A DNA stretch of 64,000 bases, from the NCBI GenBank assembly GCA_024228495.1, contig JAAETJ010000282.1, positions 43,531-107,530 on the forward strand, read 5' to 3'. A program made the translations under genes and the position numbers. Shown one piece after another: positions 14,633 through 23,111 of this stretch. This DNA comes from a bacterium (GTDB lineage Bacteria > Pseudomonadota > Alphaproteobacteria > Rhizobiales > JAKIUO01). Position 1 is the first letter of the stretch. Each line of letters begins with the position of its first letter. The notes beneath the pieces are model-generated. The model worked only from the letters and a program-made list of their open reading frames with translations, was not told where the DNA came from and did not search any database.

Positions 14633-17293
14633 TCAGGCAGTCGCTGGATCGGGTTTGTTCTTGTCGATGCCGTATTTTTTGATTGCATCGGCCACGGTTT
14701 TTAACGGTAGCTTGTTTTCATCGGCAAGCGCCTTCAAAGCGGCAACGGCGACGAAATGACGGTCGACTTCAAAATGTGAACGAAGGGCGGCGCGGAAGTC
14801 GGAGCGTCCAAAGCCGTCAGTGCCGAGTACATGATATTTATCGCGCACATAGGGGCGGATTTGCTCGGAGAATAACTTCATGTAATCGGTCGATGAAACC
14901 ACCGGGCCATCGCAACCCTCTGCCAAAACCCGCGTCACAAAAGGAACTTTCGGCGACTCTTCTGGATTAAGCAGGTTCCAGCGTTCAACGGCAGCAGCTT
15001 CGCGGGCAAGCTCGGTAAAGCTTGTCACCGAATAAATATCGCTTGTTACGCCGAAGTCCTTGGCAAGCAATTCAGCGCCGGCAATCACTTCGTTGAGGAT
15101 TGCACCGGAACCCATTAGCTTAACTGTATGCCCCTCGGCTTTTCGGTCGGCGGCTTTCAATCGATAAATGCCCTTGACGATGCCCTCTGCCGCACCTTCA
15201 GGCATTGCAGGCTGCTGATAGTTCTCGTTCAGCGTCGTAATGTAGTAGAATACATCTTCTTGTTCACCGACCATGCGGCGCAACCCGTCCTGGATGATGA
15301 CCGCCAATTCATAGGCATAGGTTGGGTCATAGGAGACGCAATTGGGGATCGTCGCAGACAATAGATGGCTATGGCCATCTTCATGCTGCAAGCCTTCGCC
15401 GTTCAATGTCGTCCGACCTGATGTCGCGCCAATTAAGAACCCGCGCGCTCTGGAGTCGCCGGCAGCCCAGGCAAGATCATGCACCCGCTGAAACCCAAAC
15501 ATTGAATAGTACACGTAGAAAGGAATCATCTGCACGTTTGACGTTGAGTAACTGGTTGCGCAGGCGATCCAGGAGGCCATGGCGCCCGCTTCGTTGATGC
15601 CTTCTTGCAGAACCTGGCCTTTGGGGTCCTCCTTGTAGAACATTAACTGATCGGCATCTTGCGGCTGGTACAGCTGACCAACCTGAGAAAAGATGCCGTA
15701 TTGGCGGAACATGCCTTCCATGCCGAAGGTGCGGCTTTCATCGGGCACAATCGGTACGACGCGCTTGCCAACGCTGTTGTCACGCATCAGCGTATTCAAG
15801 ATGCGCACCAATGACATCGTTGTCGAAACTTCACGTTCGCCAGACGATTCAAGCTGGCTCTTGAGCGTCTCCAGCGCCGGGACGGCAAGACACTCGTCCG
15901 ACTTTTGCCGCCGCGACGGCAGATAGCCACCAAGCGCCTCGCGGCATGAGCGCAGATATTTCATCTCGGCACTGTCTTCGTCAAAACGCAGGAATGGCAG
16001 GTTCGGCAGGTCCTCGTCGGAAATATCGACCTTCAGCCGGTCGCGGAACTGCTTTAAGGGCTCCAGCCCCATCTTTTTGGCGCTATGGGTAATCATCTGC
16101 CCTTCGCCGGCCGAGCCCATGCCATAGCCCTTGACAGTCTTGGGTAGGATCAGCGTCGGCTGGCCCTTATGTTCGACGGCGGCCTTATACGCGGTATAGA
16201 TCTTGCGCGAGTCATGCCCGCCGCGGGTCAATGTCCATATTTTTTTGTCGGACCAGTCCGCCACCATGGCAGCGGTTTCGGGATAACGGCCAAAGAATTT
16301 TTCGCGCACATAGGCGCCATCCTTCGATTTGAAATCCTGGTATTCGCCATCAAGGCATTCTTCCATCAGCTGACGCAGCTTGCCGTCAGTATCGCGCGCC
16401 AACAGTTCGTCCCATTGTGAGCCCCACAGCACTTTGATGACATTCCAACCAGCGCCACGGAAGTTGCCTTCCAGCTCCTGCACAATCTTGCCGTTGCCGC
16501 GTACCGGACCATCGAGTCGCTGCAGATTACAATTGACAACAAAAATAAGGTTGTCGAGCTTTTCACGGCCGGCTAGAGAAATCGCACCGAGGCTCTCCGG
16601 TTCATCCATTTCACCATCGCCGCAAAAGACCCAGACCTTGCGCCCGTCCGTATCGGCAAAGCCGCGATGATGCAGATATTTTAAAAACCGCGCCTGATAG
16701 ATTGCCATCAAGGGGCCAAGGCCCATGGACACTGTCGGGAACTGCCAGAAGTCAGGCATCAACCAGGGATGGGGATAGGACGACAATCCGTTACCATTGA
16801 CTTCCTGGCGATAATTAAGGAGCTGTTCTTCGGTAAGGCGACCCTCGATGAAAGCACGGGCGTATATGCCGGGGGAGGAATGGCCCTGGTATAGAATGAG
16901 GTCGCCGCCATGATTTTCACTCGGTGCATGCCAGAAATGAGTAAAGCCGGTGGCATACAATGTCGCCGCCGATTGGAATGATGCGATGTGACCACCCAGA
17001 TCTGAGTTGACCTTGTTGGCTTTCATCACGATTGCCGCCGCGTTCCAGCGAATGGCGGCGCGGATTTTTTCTTCCAATTCGCGGTTGCCGGGGTGTTCGG
17101 GCTGCGCCTCAGGCGGAATAGTGTTGATATAGGCACTGTTCGCAGCAAAGGGAACTTTGGCGCCAGATCGGCGAGCAGTCGCGACGACTTCGCTCAAGAT
17201 ATCGTCCGCCGCCCCTGTACCTTCAAATGTGATCACCGAGTTGATTGCATCGTTCCATTCCTTGCGGACGGCAATATCGTCTATTCCAGCCAT
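14633..17293 (-). CDS. aceE: Pyruvate dehydrogenase E1, homodimeric type
   Basis: 886 residues, matching the length of the single-chain AceE family. The thiamine diphosphate site is visible as CGDGEMDEPESLGAI near residue 230, ending in VNCNLQRLDGPV. Other conserved stretches are HPWLMPDFWQFPTVSMGLGP, IPFYVYYSMFGFQRVHD and the C-terminal HVLGTDGFGRSD. It decarboxylates pyruvate and acetylates the E2 lipoyl arm. Many alphaproteobacteria instead use the two-chain PdhA/PdhB E1, so the AceE-AceF-lipoyl-Lpd set is worth noting. It lies 35 bases after dctM on the same strand and 70 before the aceF start. Confidence 0.97.
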   Translation of the reverse strand: MAGIDDIAVRKEWNDAINSVITFEGTGAADDILSEVVATARRSGAKVPFAANSAYINTIPPEAQPEHPGNRELEEKIRAAIRWNAAAIVMKANKVNSDLGGHIASFQSAATLYATGFTHFWHAPSENHGGDLILYQGHSSPGIYARAFIEGRLTEEQLLNYRQEVNGNGLSSYPHPWLMPDFWQFPTVSMGLGPLMAIYQARFLKYLHHRGFADTDGRKVWVFCGDGEMDEPESLGAISLAGREKLDNLIFVVNCNLQRLDGPVRGNGKIVQELEGNFRGAGWNVIKVLWGSQWDELLARDTDGKLRQLMEECLDGEYQDFKSKDGAYVREKFFGRYPETAAMVADWSDKKIWTLTRGGHDSRKIYTAYKAAVEHKGQPTLILPKTVKGYGMGSAGEGQMITHSAKKMGLEPLKQFRDRLKVDISDEDLPNLPFLRFDEDSAEMKYLRSCREALGGYLPSRRQKSDECLAVPALETLKSQLESSGEREVSTTMSLVRILNTLMRDNSVGKRVVPIVPDESRTFGMEGMFRQYGIFSQVGQLYQPQDADQLMFYKEDPKGQVLQEGINEAGAMASWIACATSYSTSNVQMIPFYVYYSMFGFQRVHDLAWAAGDSRARGFLIGATSGRTTLNGEGLQHEDGHSHLLSATIPNCVSYDPTYAYELAVIIQDGLRRMVGEQEDVFYYITTLNENYQQPAMPEGAAEGIVKGIYRLKAADRKAEGHTVKLMGSGAILNEVIAGAELLAKDFGVTSDIYSVTSFTELAREAAAVERWNLLNPEESPKVPFVTRVLAEGCDGPVVSSTDYMKLFSEQIRPYVRDKYHVLGTDGFGRSDFRAALRSHFEVDRHFVAVAALKALADENKLPLKTVADAIKKYGIDKNKPDPATA

Positions 17294-17328
17294 ACTAGTA
17301 TTTCTCCAATTATTGTTGCCTTGGCGAC

Positions 17329-18720
17329 TTATTTATACGCGACCGCAGGTAGCCATGTTGCCAGCCACGGGAAAGAGACGACGAGTGCCAATGCCAGCAG
17401 TTGCAAGCCGATGAAGGGAATGACTCCTTTGTAGATGTCTGTCAGCTTGATGTCCGGTGGGCAGACGCCTTTCAAATAGAATAATGCAAACCCCACAGGT
17501 GGCGTCAAGAACGAAGTTTGAAGGGTCACCGCAACCAGGATGAGGAACCAAATGAGATCGGGATTGTCGACGACGCCGAAGCCCTCAATGCCGAGGCCGA
17601 GCGTTTTGATTACAGGAGCCATCAGCGGCAGAACAATCAACGTGATCTCGATCCAGTCAAGAATGAAGCCGAGAAGGAAGACGATGAACAAGATCGCCAT
17701 GACGATGCCCAAAGGCCCAAAAGGCAGCGCCGTAAGACTGCGCTCAATGAGACTGTCGCCTCCCAGTTCGCGCAGCACGAGAGAGAAGCAGGTGGCGCCG
17801 ATAAAAATCGCAAAAATATAGGCTGTTGTATTGAACGTGGACTTGCAGACTTCGAACAAGACGCCGAAGCGTAGCTTACCGTTGAATGCTGCGAGGACGG
17901 TCGCCCCAAGCGCGCCAACACCAGACGCCTCGGTTGCCGTAGTGATGCCAGCAAAAATGGACCCCAGTACCGCCATGATCAACAGCACCGGCGGCAGGAT
18001 CGCCTTGATCACATCCCAGATGATTCCGAAGTTAAGCGGCTCACGTCCCACGGGCAATGGTGCTGCAGATGGCCGCACCAGGCCAACCAACACTAGATAG
18101 CCGACATAGAGTGCGCCCAGGATAAGTCCGGGGATGACTGCGCCCATGAACAGATCGCCGACGGATACACCTGCTTGATCCGCCATGATGACGAGCATTA
18201 TTGACGGAGGGATCAGAATTCCGAGCGTGCCTGAAGCGGCAACTGTTCCGGCGGCCAGCGACTTGGAGTATTTCTGATCCATCATCGGTTTCAAAGACAA
18301 CAAGCCGAGCAGCACCACCGAGGCGCCGATGATCCCCGTGGAGGCGGCAAGGATGACGCCCATCAGCGTTACGGTAATCGCCAGTCCTCCGCGCAAGCCG
18401 CCGAACAGCTTTTGCATCGACGACATCATGCGGACGGCAACTCCGGACTGGTCGAGCATCAACCCCATATATATGAACATGGGCAAGGCGACCAGGATCC
18501 AGTTGTCCATGATCTTGTATATTCGATTGACGACCAGCCCGAGCGTTAGAAAGTCGAGGCCGGTTAACGTATCGAGATAGATGTCCGCGAAATAGCCGAT
18601 AGCACAAAATATGACACCAACACCCGCCAAAACCCAGGCGACGGGAAAGCCTGTGAATAGCAACATGATGAAGGTGAGGAACATCGCGATGACAAGATAG
18701 TCGTTGATCTCCAGAACCAT
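17329..18720 (-). CDS. dctM: TRAP transporter large permease (DctM)
   Basis: 463 residues and strongly hydrophobic, with about 12 predicted membrane segments, as in DctM proteins of the ion transporter superfamily. Recognisable stretches are FTGFPVAWVLAGVG near the start, GTLGILIPPSIMLVIMAD in the middle and LTPPVGFALFYLKGV near the end. It forms the transport channel and couples uptake to a sodium gradient (family knowledge). It starts three bases after dctQ and is followed by aceE after 35 bases. Confidence 0.94.
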   Translation of the reverse strand: MVLEINDYLVIAMFLTFIMLLFTGFPVAWVLAGVGVIFCAIGYFADIYLDTLTGLDFLTLGLVVNRIYKIMDNWILVALPMFIYMGLMLDQSGVAVRMMSSMQKLFGGLRGGLAITVTLMGVILAASTGIIGASVVLLGLLSLKPMMDQKYSKSLAAGTVAASGTLGILIPPSIMLVIMADQAGVSVGDLFMGAVIPGLILGALYVGYLVLVGLVRPSAAPLPVGREPLNFGIIWDVIKAILPPVLLIMAVLGSIFAGITTATEASGVGALGATVLAAFNGKLRFGVLFEVCKSTFNTTAYIFAIFIGATCFSLVLRELGGDSLIERSLTALPFGPLGIVMAILFIVFLLGFILDWIEITLIVLPLMAPVIKTLGLGIEGFGVVDNPDLIWFLILVAVTLQTSFLTPPVGFALFYLKGVCPPDIKLTDIYKGVIPFIGLQLLALALVVSFPWLATWLPAVAYK

Positions 18721-18723
18721 GAC

Positions 18724-19320
18724 TTATTTCTCCCTGCCCTTGACCAAAAAAGTTACGTCGTGGACCAGCCGGGACAGGGCCGCGAGAATGAGTAAGCCGA
18801 AACTTATAGGAATGACGGATTTGATGGCCCAGCGGGCGGGCAGCCCCAATGGGGCATCGGAGCGCTCATTGACGCGCCAGCTGTCGGCCAGAAAATCGAG
18901 ACTGTTGTAGAAAACGACCCAAACGAAAGGGAGCAGTAGAAACAAAATGCCGAGGATTTCGATCCAGCGTTGTTTGCGCTCCGACAAATTCATGTGGACG
19001 AGGTCAACGCGGACGTGAGAGTCAGTAACCATCGCATATGACAGCCCCATCATCACGCCAAGGGCATAGAGATGCCACTGCAGTTCTTCTAAAACGACAA
19101 GGCCGTGGCGGAAACCGTAGCGCATCACCACCTGCAGGATGATCGTCGCGATGAGAACGAGTGCCAGAGTAGATATGACGGCTCCAATGCCCAAGATCAT
19201 GCGGTCGATAATATTTTTGTGTTCATGCTTCGTCAGCGTATCCGTATCGTGCTCAAGCAATTCTTCGTACTTGCGGACGACATCCTCGCCTCCGGGCGTC
19301 GGCTGATTGGGATTTGACAT
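18724..19320 (-). CDS. dctQ: TRAP transporter small permease (DctQ)
   Basis: 198 residues with four hydrophobic segments (beginning ILGIGAVISTLALVLIATII), the layout of the small TRAP membrane subunit. The conserved region VVLEELQWHLYALGVMMGLSYA and HVRVDLVHMNLS is clear. The N-terminal 40 residues are charged and cytoplasmic. It lies between dctP (135-base gap with a strong hairpin) and dctM (three-base gap). Confidence 0.92.
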   Translation of the reverse strand: MSNPNQPTPGGEDVVRKYEELLEHDTDTLTKHEHKNIIDRMILGIGAVISTLALVLIATIILQVVMRYGFRHGLVVLEELQWHLYALGVMMGLSYAMVTDSHVRVDLVHMNLSERKQRWIEILGILFLLLPFVWVVFYNSLDFLADSWRVNERSDAPLGLPARWAIKSVIPISFGLLILAALSRLVHDVTFLVKGREK

Positions 19321-19412
19321 TTTTCCTCCGTCCAGGCACTCCCTTCGAAATTGGGCTTAACCCGTTTTATCCGATGCTTTTTTTGTGCAATTGGTTACTC
19401 GAAACGATGGCT

Positions 19413-19437
19413 TGCCATGGCCATGAAGGCCATGGCA
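19413..19437 (-). terminator. Perfect hairpin between dctP and dctQ
   Basis: TGCCATGGCC, a five-base loop ATGAA, then GGCCATGGCA: a perfect 10-base-pair inverted repeat in the 135-base gap after the dctP stop. There is no clean U-run beside it. It is better read as an mRNA-stabilising or partial-attenuation hairpin than as a full terminator. Such hairpins often let the abundant binding protein be made in excess over the membrane subunits. The function is inferred; the repeat is directly visible. Confidence 0.6.
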
Positions 19438-19455
19438 GTTGTTCTCGCCGTTCGA

Positions 19456-20523
19456 TTATTTGCGGGGCAGGAAGGCGTTCTTTTTCCAAATCGCATAGCC
19501 TTTGCGGAACTTGGACAGGTCGTCCCAGACCTTCTTGAAGAAGGGATCCTTGGACTCCTCGGCGACAACTTCCAGCCAGGCCTTGCGGAATGTGTCCAGG
19601 TCGGACTTCTTCCACTGCATGATCTTGACGCCGTTCTTTTCGACGTTGGTGATCAGTGCTTCATGCTGAACTGCTTCGCCTTCTGCGAGGCTGTCAGCCA
19701 TTGATGCTTTGCATACGTTCTCGACGACGGCTTGCTGCTGCTCGGCCATACCATCCCAAACACCCTTGTTGATCATTAGCTCAAACACGGTCGCCTGTTG
19801 ATGCCAGCCGGGGAAGTAGTTGTATTTCAGGATCTTGTGGAATCCGAGAAGCTTGTCGATCGCCGGCATGGAGAACTCAGTGGCGTCGATCGCCTTTTTC
19901 TCCAGGTTGTCGAAGATCTCACCGCCCGGCAGCAGAGCAACTGACGCGCCAAGCTTGCCTACGACCTTACCGCCCAGACCGAAGAAGCGGATGCGCAGGC
20001 CCTTGAAGTCGTCCGCCGTCATTTCTTTTGAGTACCAGCCAGAGGTTTCAGGCGCGATGATCGCGCAAGGTAAAACCTTCACCTTATAGCCTGCCTGGTC
20101 GTACATTTCCTGGTACAGTTTCCAGCCATTGCCATAGTAGAGCCAAGCCATATATTCGCCAGCTTCCGGGCCAAAGGGTACAGCCGAGAACAAAGGCGCT
20201 GCCTTGATCTTGCCGGCCCAGTAGCCTGCCGTTGCATAACCGGCGTTAATCTTGCCGGTGGACACCGCATCCAGGATCTCGAACGGAGCAACAAGTTTCT
20301 TGGGCTCATAGACCTTCATGACAATTGAGCCGCCGGAGGCCCGCTTCAATTCCTTGGCAACCCGCTTGATCGGCGTGCCCAGTCCGGGCAGATGCGTCCC
20401 GAAGGCCACCGGCGTCTTGAGCAGAACCTTCTTTTGCGCGATGGCCGGAGACGCCAGCAGGGCAGTTACTGCCAGGCCAGCCGCCGCGGCTACCACAGTG
20501 CGCTTGATGTGTTTGACTTCCAT
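19456..20523 (-). CDS. dctP: TRAP transporter substrate-binding protein (DctP), 2-oxoacid/lactate type
   Basis: 355 residues with a clear Sec signal peptide (basic start, hydrophobic AAAAGLAVTALLASPAIA, cleavage after AIA). It is a periplasmic DctP-family receptor. The stretch GLGGKVVGKLG...LPGGEIFDNLE...IDATE...YFPGWHQQ...NKGVWD resembles TakP and lactate-binding TRAP receptors, which bind 2-oxoacids or lactate. That substrate fits the PDH and LutABC genes downstream, but it is inference. It is the first gene of the long minus-strand block, with the regulator divergent from it. Confidence 0.92.
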   Translation of the reverse strand: MEVKHIKRTVVAAAAGLAVTALLASPAIAQKKVLLKTPVAFGTHLPGLGTPIKRVAKELKRASGGSIVMKVYEPKKLVAPFEILDAVSTGKINAGYATAGYWAGKIKAAPLFSAVPFGPEAGEYMAWLYYGNGWKLYQEMYDQAGYKVKVLPCAIIAPETSGWYSKEMTADDFKGLRIRFFGLGGKVVGKLGASVALLPGGEIFDNLEKKAIDATEFSMPAIDKLLGFHKILKYNYFPGWHQQATVFELMINKGVWDGMAEQQQAVVENVCKASMADSLAEGEAVQHEALITNVEKNGVKIMQWKKSDLDTFRKAWLEVVAEESKDPFFKKVWDDLSKFRKGYAIWKKNAFLPRK

Positions 20524-20824
20524 TGGGATTTTCCTTTTTGAACATTGATAACGTTAATCTTAGTTAGAAGCAGCAGCAGATCATATGGCATTGCAACAAT
20601 CCGTCGTGCTGCACCTGTTCGTCCAGATTTGCCCTTCCGCCCTGTGCGGGTCGAGCCTGCTGTTGTGCCAGCAAGTCAATTGGTAAAATAAAACTACCAT
20701 GAATGTCAATTGGTTTTTTTTATTCAATTCATGGCAATTCAGTAAATATGATTGACCTACTGTTGTTTCTGGTGCAACCTTCTGCTTTACCAGCCGCCGC
20801 AGTTTCAGAAGGGACAACAAAGGC
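20524..20824. promoter_or_regulatory. Divergent control region between dctP and the GntR regulator
   Basis: A 301-base non-coding stretch that must hold promoters for the minus-strand dctP block and the plus-strand regulator. Its AT-rich centre (about 20670-20760) contains repeated TGGT/ACCA elements, listed separately. No other gene was seen. I could not confidently place -35 and -10 boxes. Confidence 0.7.
20675..20714. promoter_or_regulatory. Candidate FadR/PdhR-type operator sites
   Basis: GTCAATTGGT occurs twice as a direct repeat at 20675-20684 and 20705-20714, exactly 30 bases or about three helical turns apart. The first copy also starts an inverted repeat TGGTA-N9-TACCA (20681-20699). 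AATTGGT is the half-site of PdhR, and TGGT...ACCA is the general pattern for the FadR branch of GntR regulators. The likely binder is the adjacent regulator at 20825. Binding itself is inferred. Confidence 0.55.
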
Positions 20825-21595
20825 ATGCCGACCCCTATTCGAGCACCCAAAGCTGCCGACACAATCGCGACCCGTATCGAGAGCCTCATACTGGAAGGCG
20901 TATTGCGGCCCGGTGAAAAACTGGCGTCGGAGCGGGATCTCGCGGAGAAGCTTGAGGTATCAAGGCCGACATTGCGCGACGCCATCGCCAAGCTGGTCGA
21001 CAGGGGCCTTTTGACGTCAACGCGCGGCGGCACCTTCGTCGCCAAGTTCCTGGATCCGCTGATGACGCCGCTGGCAAACCTGCTCTCGGGAAAACCGGAT
21101 GTCACTGACGACTATTTCGAGTTTCGACGCTGTGTCGAGGCGGAGGCCTCGGGGCTGGCAGCGAAGCGCGCGACAGACATCGACCGACAAGCGATCAGCG
21201 ATTGTATTGAACGTATGACCAAGGCCCATTCCATCGATGACCCCAGCGAGGAAGCAGAAGTCGATGCGGAGCTACATATGGCAATCTATGAAGCCAGCCA
21301 TAATGTTGTTGTACTGCATGTCATGCGCGCCATGTCGGAGTTGTTGCGTCGCGAAGTGTTCTATAATCGTGAGCAGCTCTATTTGCGTACTGGCGTCCGC
21401 GATCTATTGCTTGGCCAACATACCGCCATCGCCGAAGCCGTTATCGCTGGCCGGGCCGAGGAAGCGAAAGCCGCGGCTGCAGAACACATGCGCTTTACTT
21501 ATGGAACCATTACCGAGATCCGCCGCAGCAGCTTGAGAATGGAAGCCTCGCTGCACCGCGTTGGTCGCAAGGACTTCCTGGCGAGCGATAGTTGA
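20825..21595 (+). CDS. GntR-family transcriptional regulator, FadR subgroup
   Basis: 256 residues. The N-terminal winged helix-turn-helix spans about 8-75 (LRPGEKLASERDLAEKLEVSRPTLRDAIAKLVDRGLL). The C-terminal all-helical FCD ligand domain (about 95-225) has the metal-binding type residues D and H in ELHMAIYEASHN and GQHTAIAEAVIAG. PdhR and LldR, which sense pyruvate and lactate, belong to this subgroup. It is divergent from dctP and faces PdhR-like half-sites, so it probably controls the lactate/pyruvate block. Ligand and sign of control are not visible. Confidence 0.9.
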   Translation: MPTPIRAPKAADTIATRIESLILEGVLRPGEKLASERDLAEKLEVSRPTLRDAIAKLVDRGLLTSTRGGTFVAKFLDPLMTPLANLLSGKPDVTDDYFEFRRCVEAEASGLAAKRATDIDRQAISDCIERMTKAHSIDDPSEEAEVDAELHMAIYEASHNVVVLHVMRAMSELLRREVFYNREQLYLRTGVRDLLLGQHTAIAEAVIAGRAEEAKAAAAEHMRFTYGTITEIRRSSLRMEASLHRVGRKDFLASDS

Positions 21596-21750
21596 TGGCA
21601 GGAGGAAGTGGGAAGGTCGTACGTCACAAATGGGTCATTGGACTAAACCGCTCTCCCCTCAACACCGGCCACTCACTCTAACTGCCTCCAACGGGGGAAA
21701 AGTGCCACGTGGAAGTTTCATGTGCATGAATGTAACTCCCGCATTATTGA

Positions 21751-22284
21751 TCAACACAATGCAACAGCAAGTGTATTCAAGCGGGTAATTTCATCGAGAT
21801 GTGCATCGTCGAACTCCATGCAGGCATTGTCCAATTCGGACATCACATCGACAGGCAGGGTGGTTTTTGCCATTTGGTAAAGGATGTTGTCCTCTTTTTG
21901 TATATGGCTGCGCAATAGAGATACATAGCCTCGACCTGCATTCGTGAGTTTGGCACGGTCATCTGCGGTCCAGTTTATTTCCTGTTTGGCAATTCCACGC
22001 ATAACCCCTATCAGATCACGCCCCTGATCATGCTCAAAATTCATAACCGCAATAGGTCCAGTATCTTTGGAAAAACCATTCTTATACATCGTCGCAAACA
22101 GGAGTTTCTCCTCTTTGCCGTGGTGAACGGTGTCGACAAATCCGATAAGAAAATCGACTATTTTCCGCAAGCGGTCCTTTTGGGCCTCGTCTTCCACGCG
22201 TAGTCCGTCGTAAAAATGCTCAAGAGCGGATAATACGCTCTCAATCTGTCGGTGCTCTTTCATCAATCGCTCTATAGCATTCAT
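21751..22284 (-). CDS. Hemerythrin HHE domain protein
   Basis: 177 residues, single helical-bundle hemerythrin domain. Likely di-iron ligands are seen in KEHRQIESVL (about residue 10), TVHHGKEEKLLF (about 53-61), NFEHDQGRDL (about 83) and LRSHIQKEDNILY (about 126-133). Such proteins bind oxygen or nitric oxide, or help repair Fe-S centres under nitrosative stress. An FNR/DNR-like box lies 146 bases upstream, which supports control by low oxygen or NO. It converges with the GntR regulator. The exact substrate is unknown. Confidence 0.88.
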   Translation of the reverse strand: MNAIERLMKEHRQIESVLSALEHFYDGLRVEDEAQKDRLRKIVDFLIGFVDTVHHGKEEKLLFATMYKNGFSKDTGPIAVMNFEHDQGRDLIGVMRGIAKQEINWTADDRAKLTNAGRGYVSLLRSHIQKEDNILYQMAKTTLPVDVMSELDNACMEFDDAHLDEITRLNTLAVALC

Positions 22285-22429
22285 CGTTACACCTATTCAC
22301 TGGACCAGAGTAATCGCAATTGATACCAAAACAAGACTTCTCCCACTTGGATCGGCCAGCTAACCAGATAGGTTGTGTGCCTGCATCTGTTCCTCGTAAA
22401 AAGTATGACAAAAACTGCGACATTTTGAC

Positions 22430-22443
22430 TTGATTATTGTCAA
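22430..22443 (-). promoter_or_regulatory. FNR/DNR-like box upstream of the hemerythrin gene
   Basis: TTGATTATTGTCAA matches the FNR/DNR/NnrR consensus TTGAT-N4-ATCAA at nine of ten defined bases. It lies between the Cys-rich gene and the hemerythrin gene, 146 bases before the hemerythrin start. It would act on hemerythrin transcription if the start site is near 22390. The site is visible; its use is inferred. Confidence 0.5.
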
Positions 22444-22615
22444 GGATCATCAGTAAAAAATTCATTTTATGTCCACATTCGATCATGGTAAGATACGATG
22501 CAGCAGACAGCGGAGACAGTGGCTGATGGTGTAAAATTCAAGAGTTTTGATATAAACCCGCATGGATCAAGTCCATAAAACTTTTTGGAATGACGTTCCG
22601 GTGGGGAGGCAGCTA

Positions 22616-22942
22616 TTATTGATTTTTCTTTGCGATTTTGACTATCTCGCGAGGACATATGTGGCAGTTTCCGCAGATATGCTTGTCCGCAACGAAATCT
22701 AGGGTAGCGGCGATGTGTTTTTGCTGTTTTTGGTCTAGCTTGACGACATGGTAATCACTATCTCTTAACTCAACGAAATTTAGTGAGTGGTGGTCTGATG
22801 AAATGGTACCGTGAATAGTTGCTAAACCAGCAATATCAGTTTCAGTATCATTGATGGGGACCGTTACGTCGAATTTCCCGTGACTGTCGGTCGCAACACA
22901 ACAGCAATGATCACAGTCAAGTATAACACCGTGTTTTTTCAT
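22616..22942 (-). CDS. Small Cys/His-rich protein, unknown function
   Basis: 108 residues that I do not recognise as a named family. Cysteines cluster at both ends: CDHCCC at about residues 10-15 and CGNCHIC at about 92-98. This suggests binding of a metal or Fe-S cluster. The centre is polar and His/Asp-rich. The start is well supported by GGAGGTG 12 bases before the ATG. It points the same way as the hemerythrin gene, 331 bases downstream, and may share a role in redox or NO response, but that is only neighbourhood evidence. Confidence 0.65.
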   Translation of the reverse strand: MKKHGVILDCDHCCCVATDSHGKFDVTVPINDTETDIAGLATIHGTISSDHHSLNFVELRDSDYHVVKLDQKQQKHIAATLDFVADKHICGNCHICPREIVKIAKKNQ

Positions 22943-23111
22943 CTACTCTCAACACCTCCGAAAAATTGCTAGTCATTATAGCAACTTTATCGTCATTGCC
23001 ATAGCACTACCACAATTTATATGTCAGCCTCGGGTCAGTGGACTAAATGTCCAGAGCAGCATGTGGTCAGCAATGTTGCAGATGTTTATGAAAAATTGTT
23101 AAAAAAATAAA

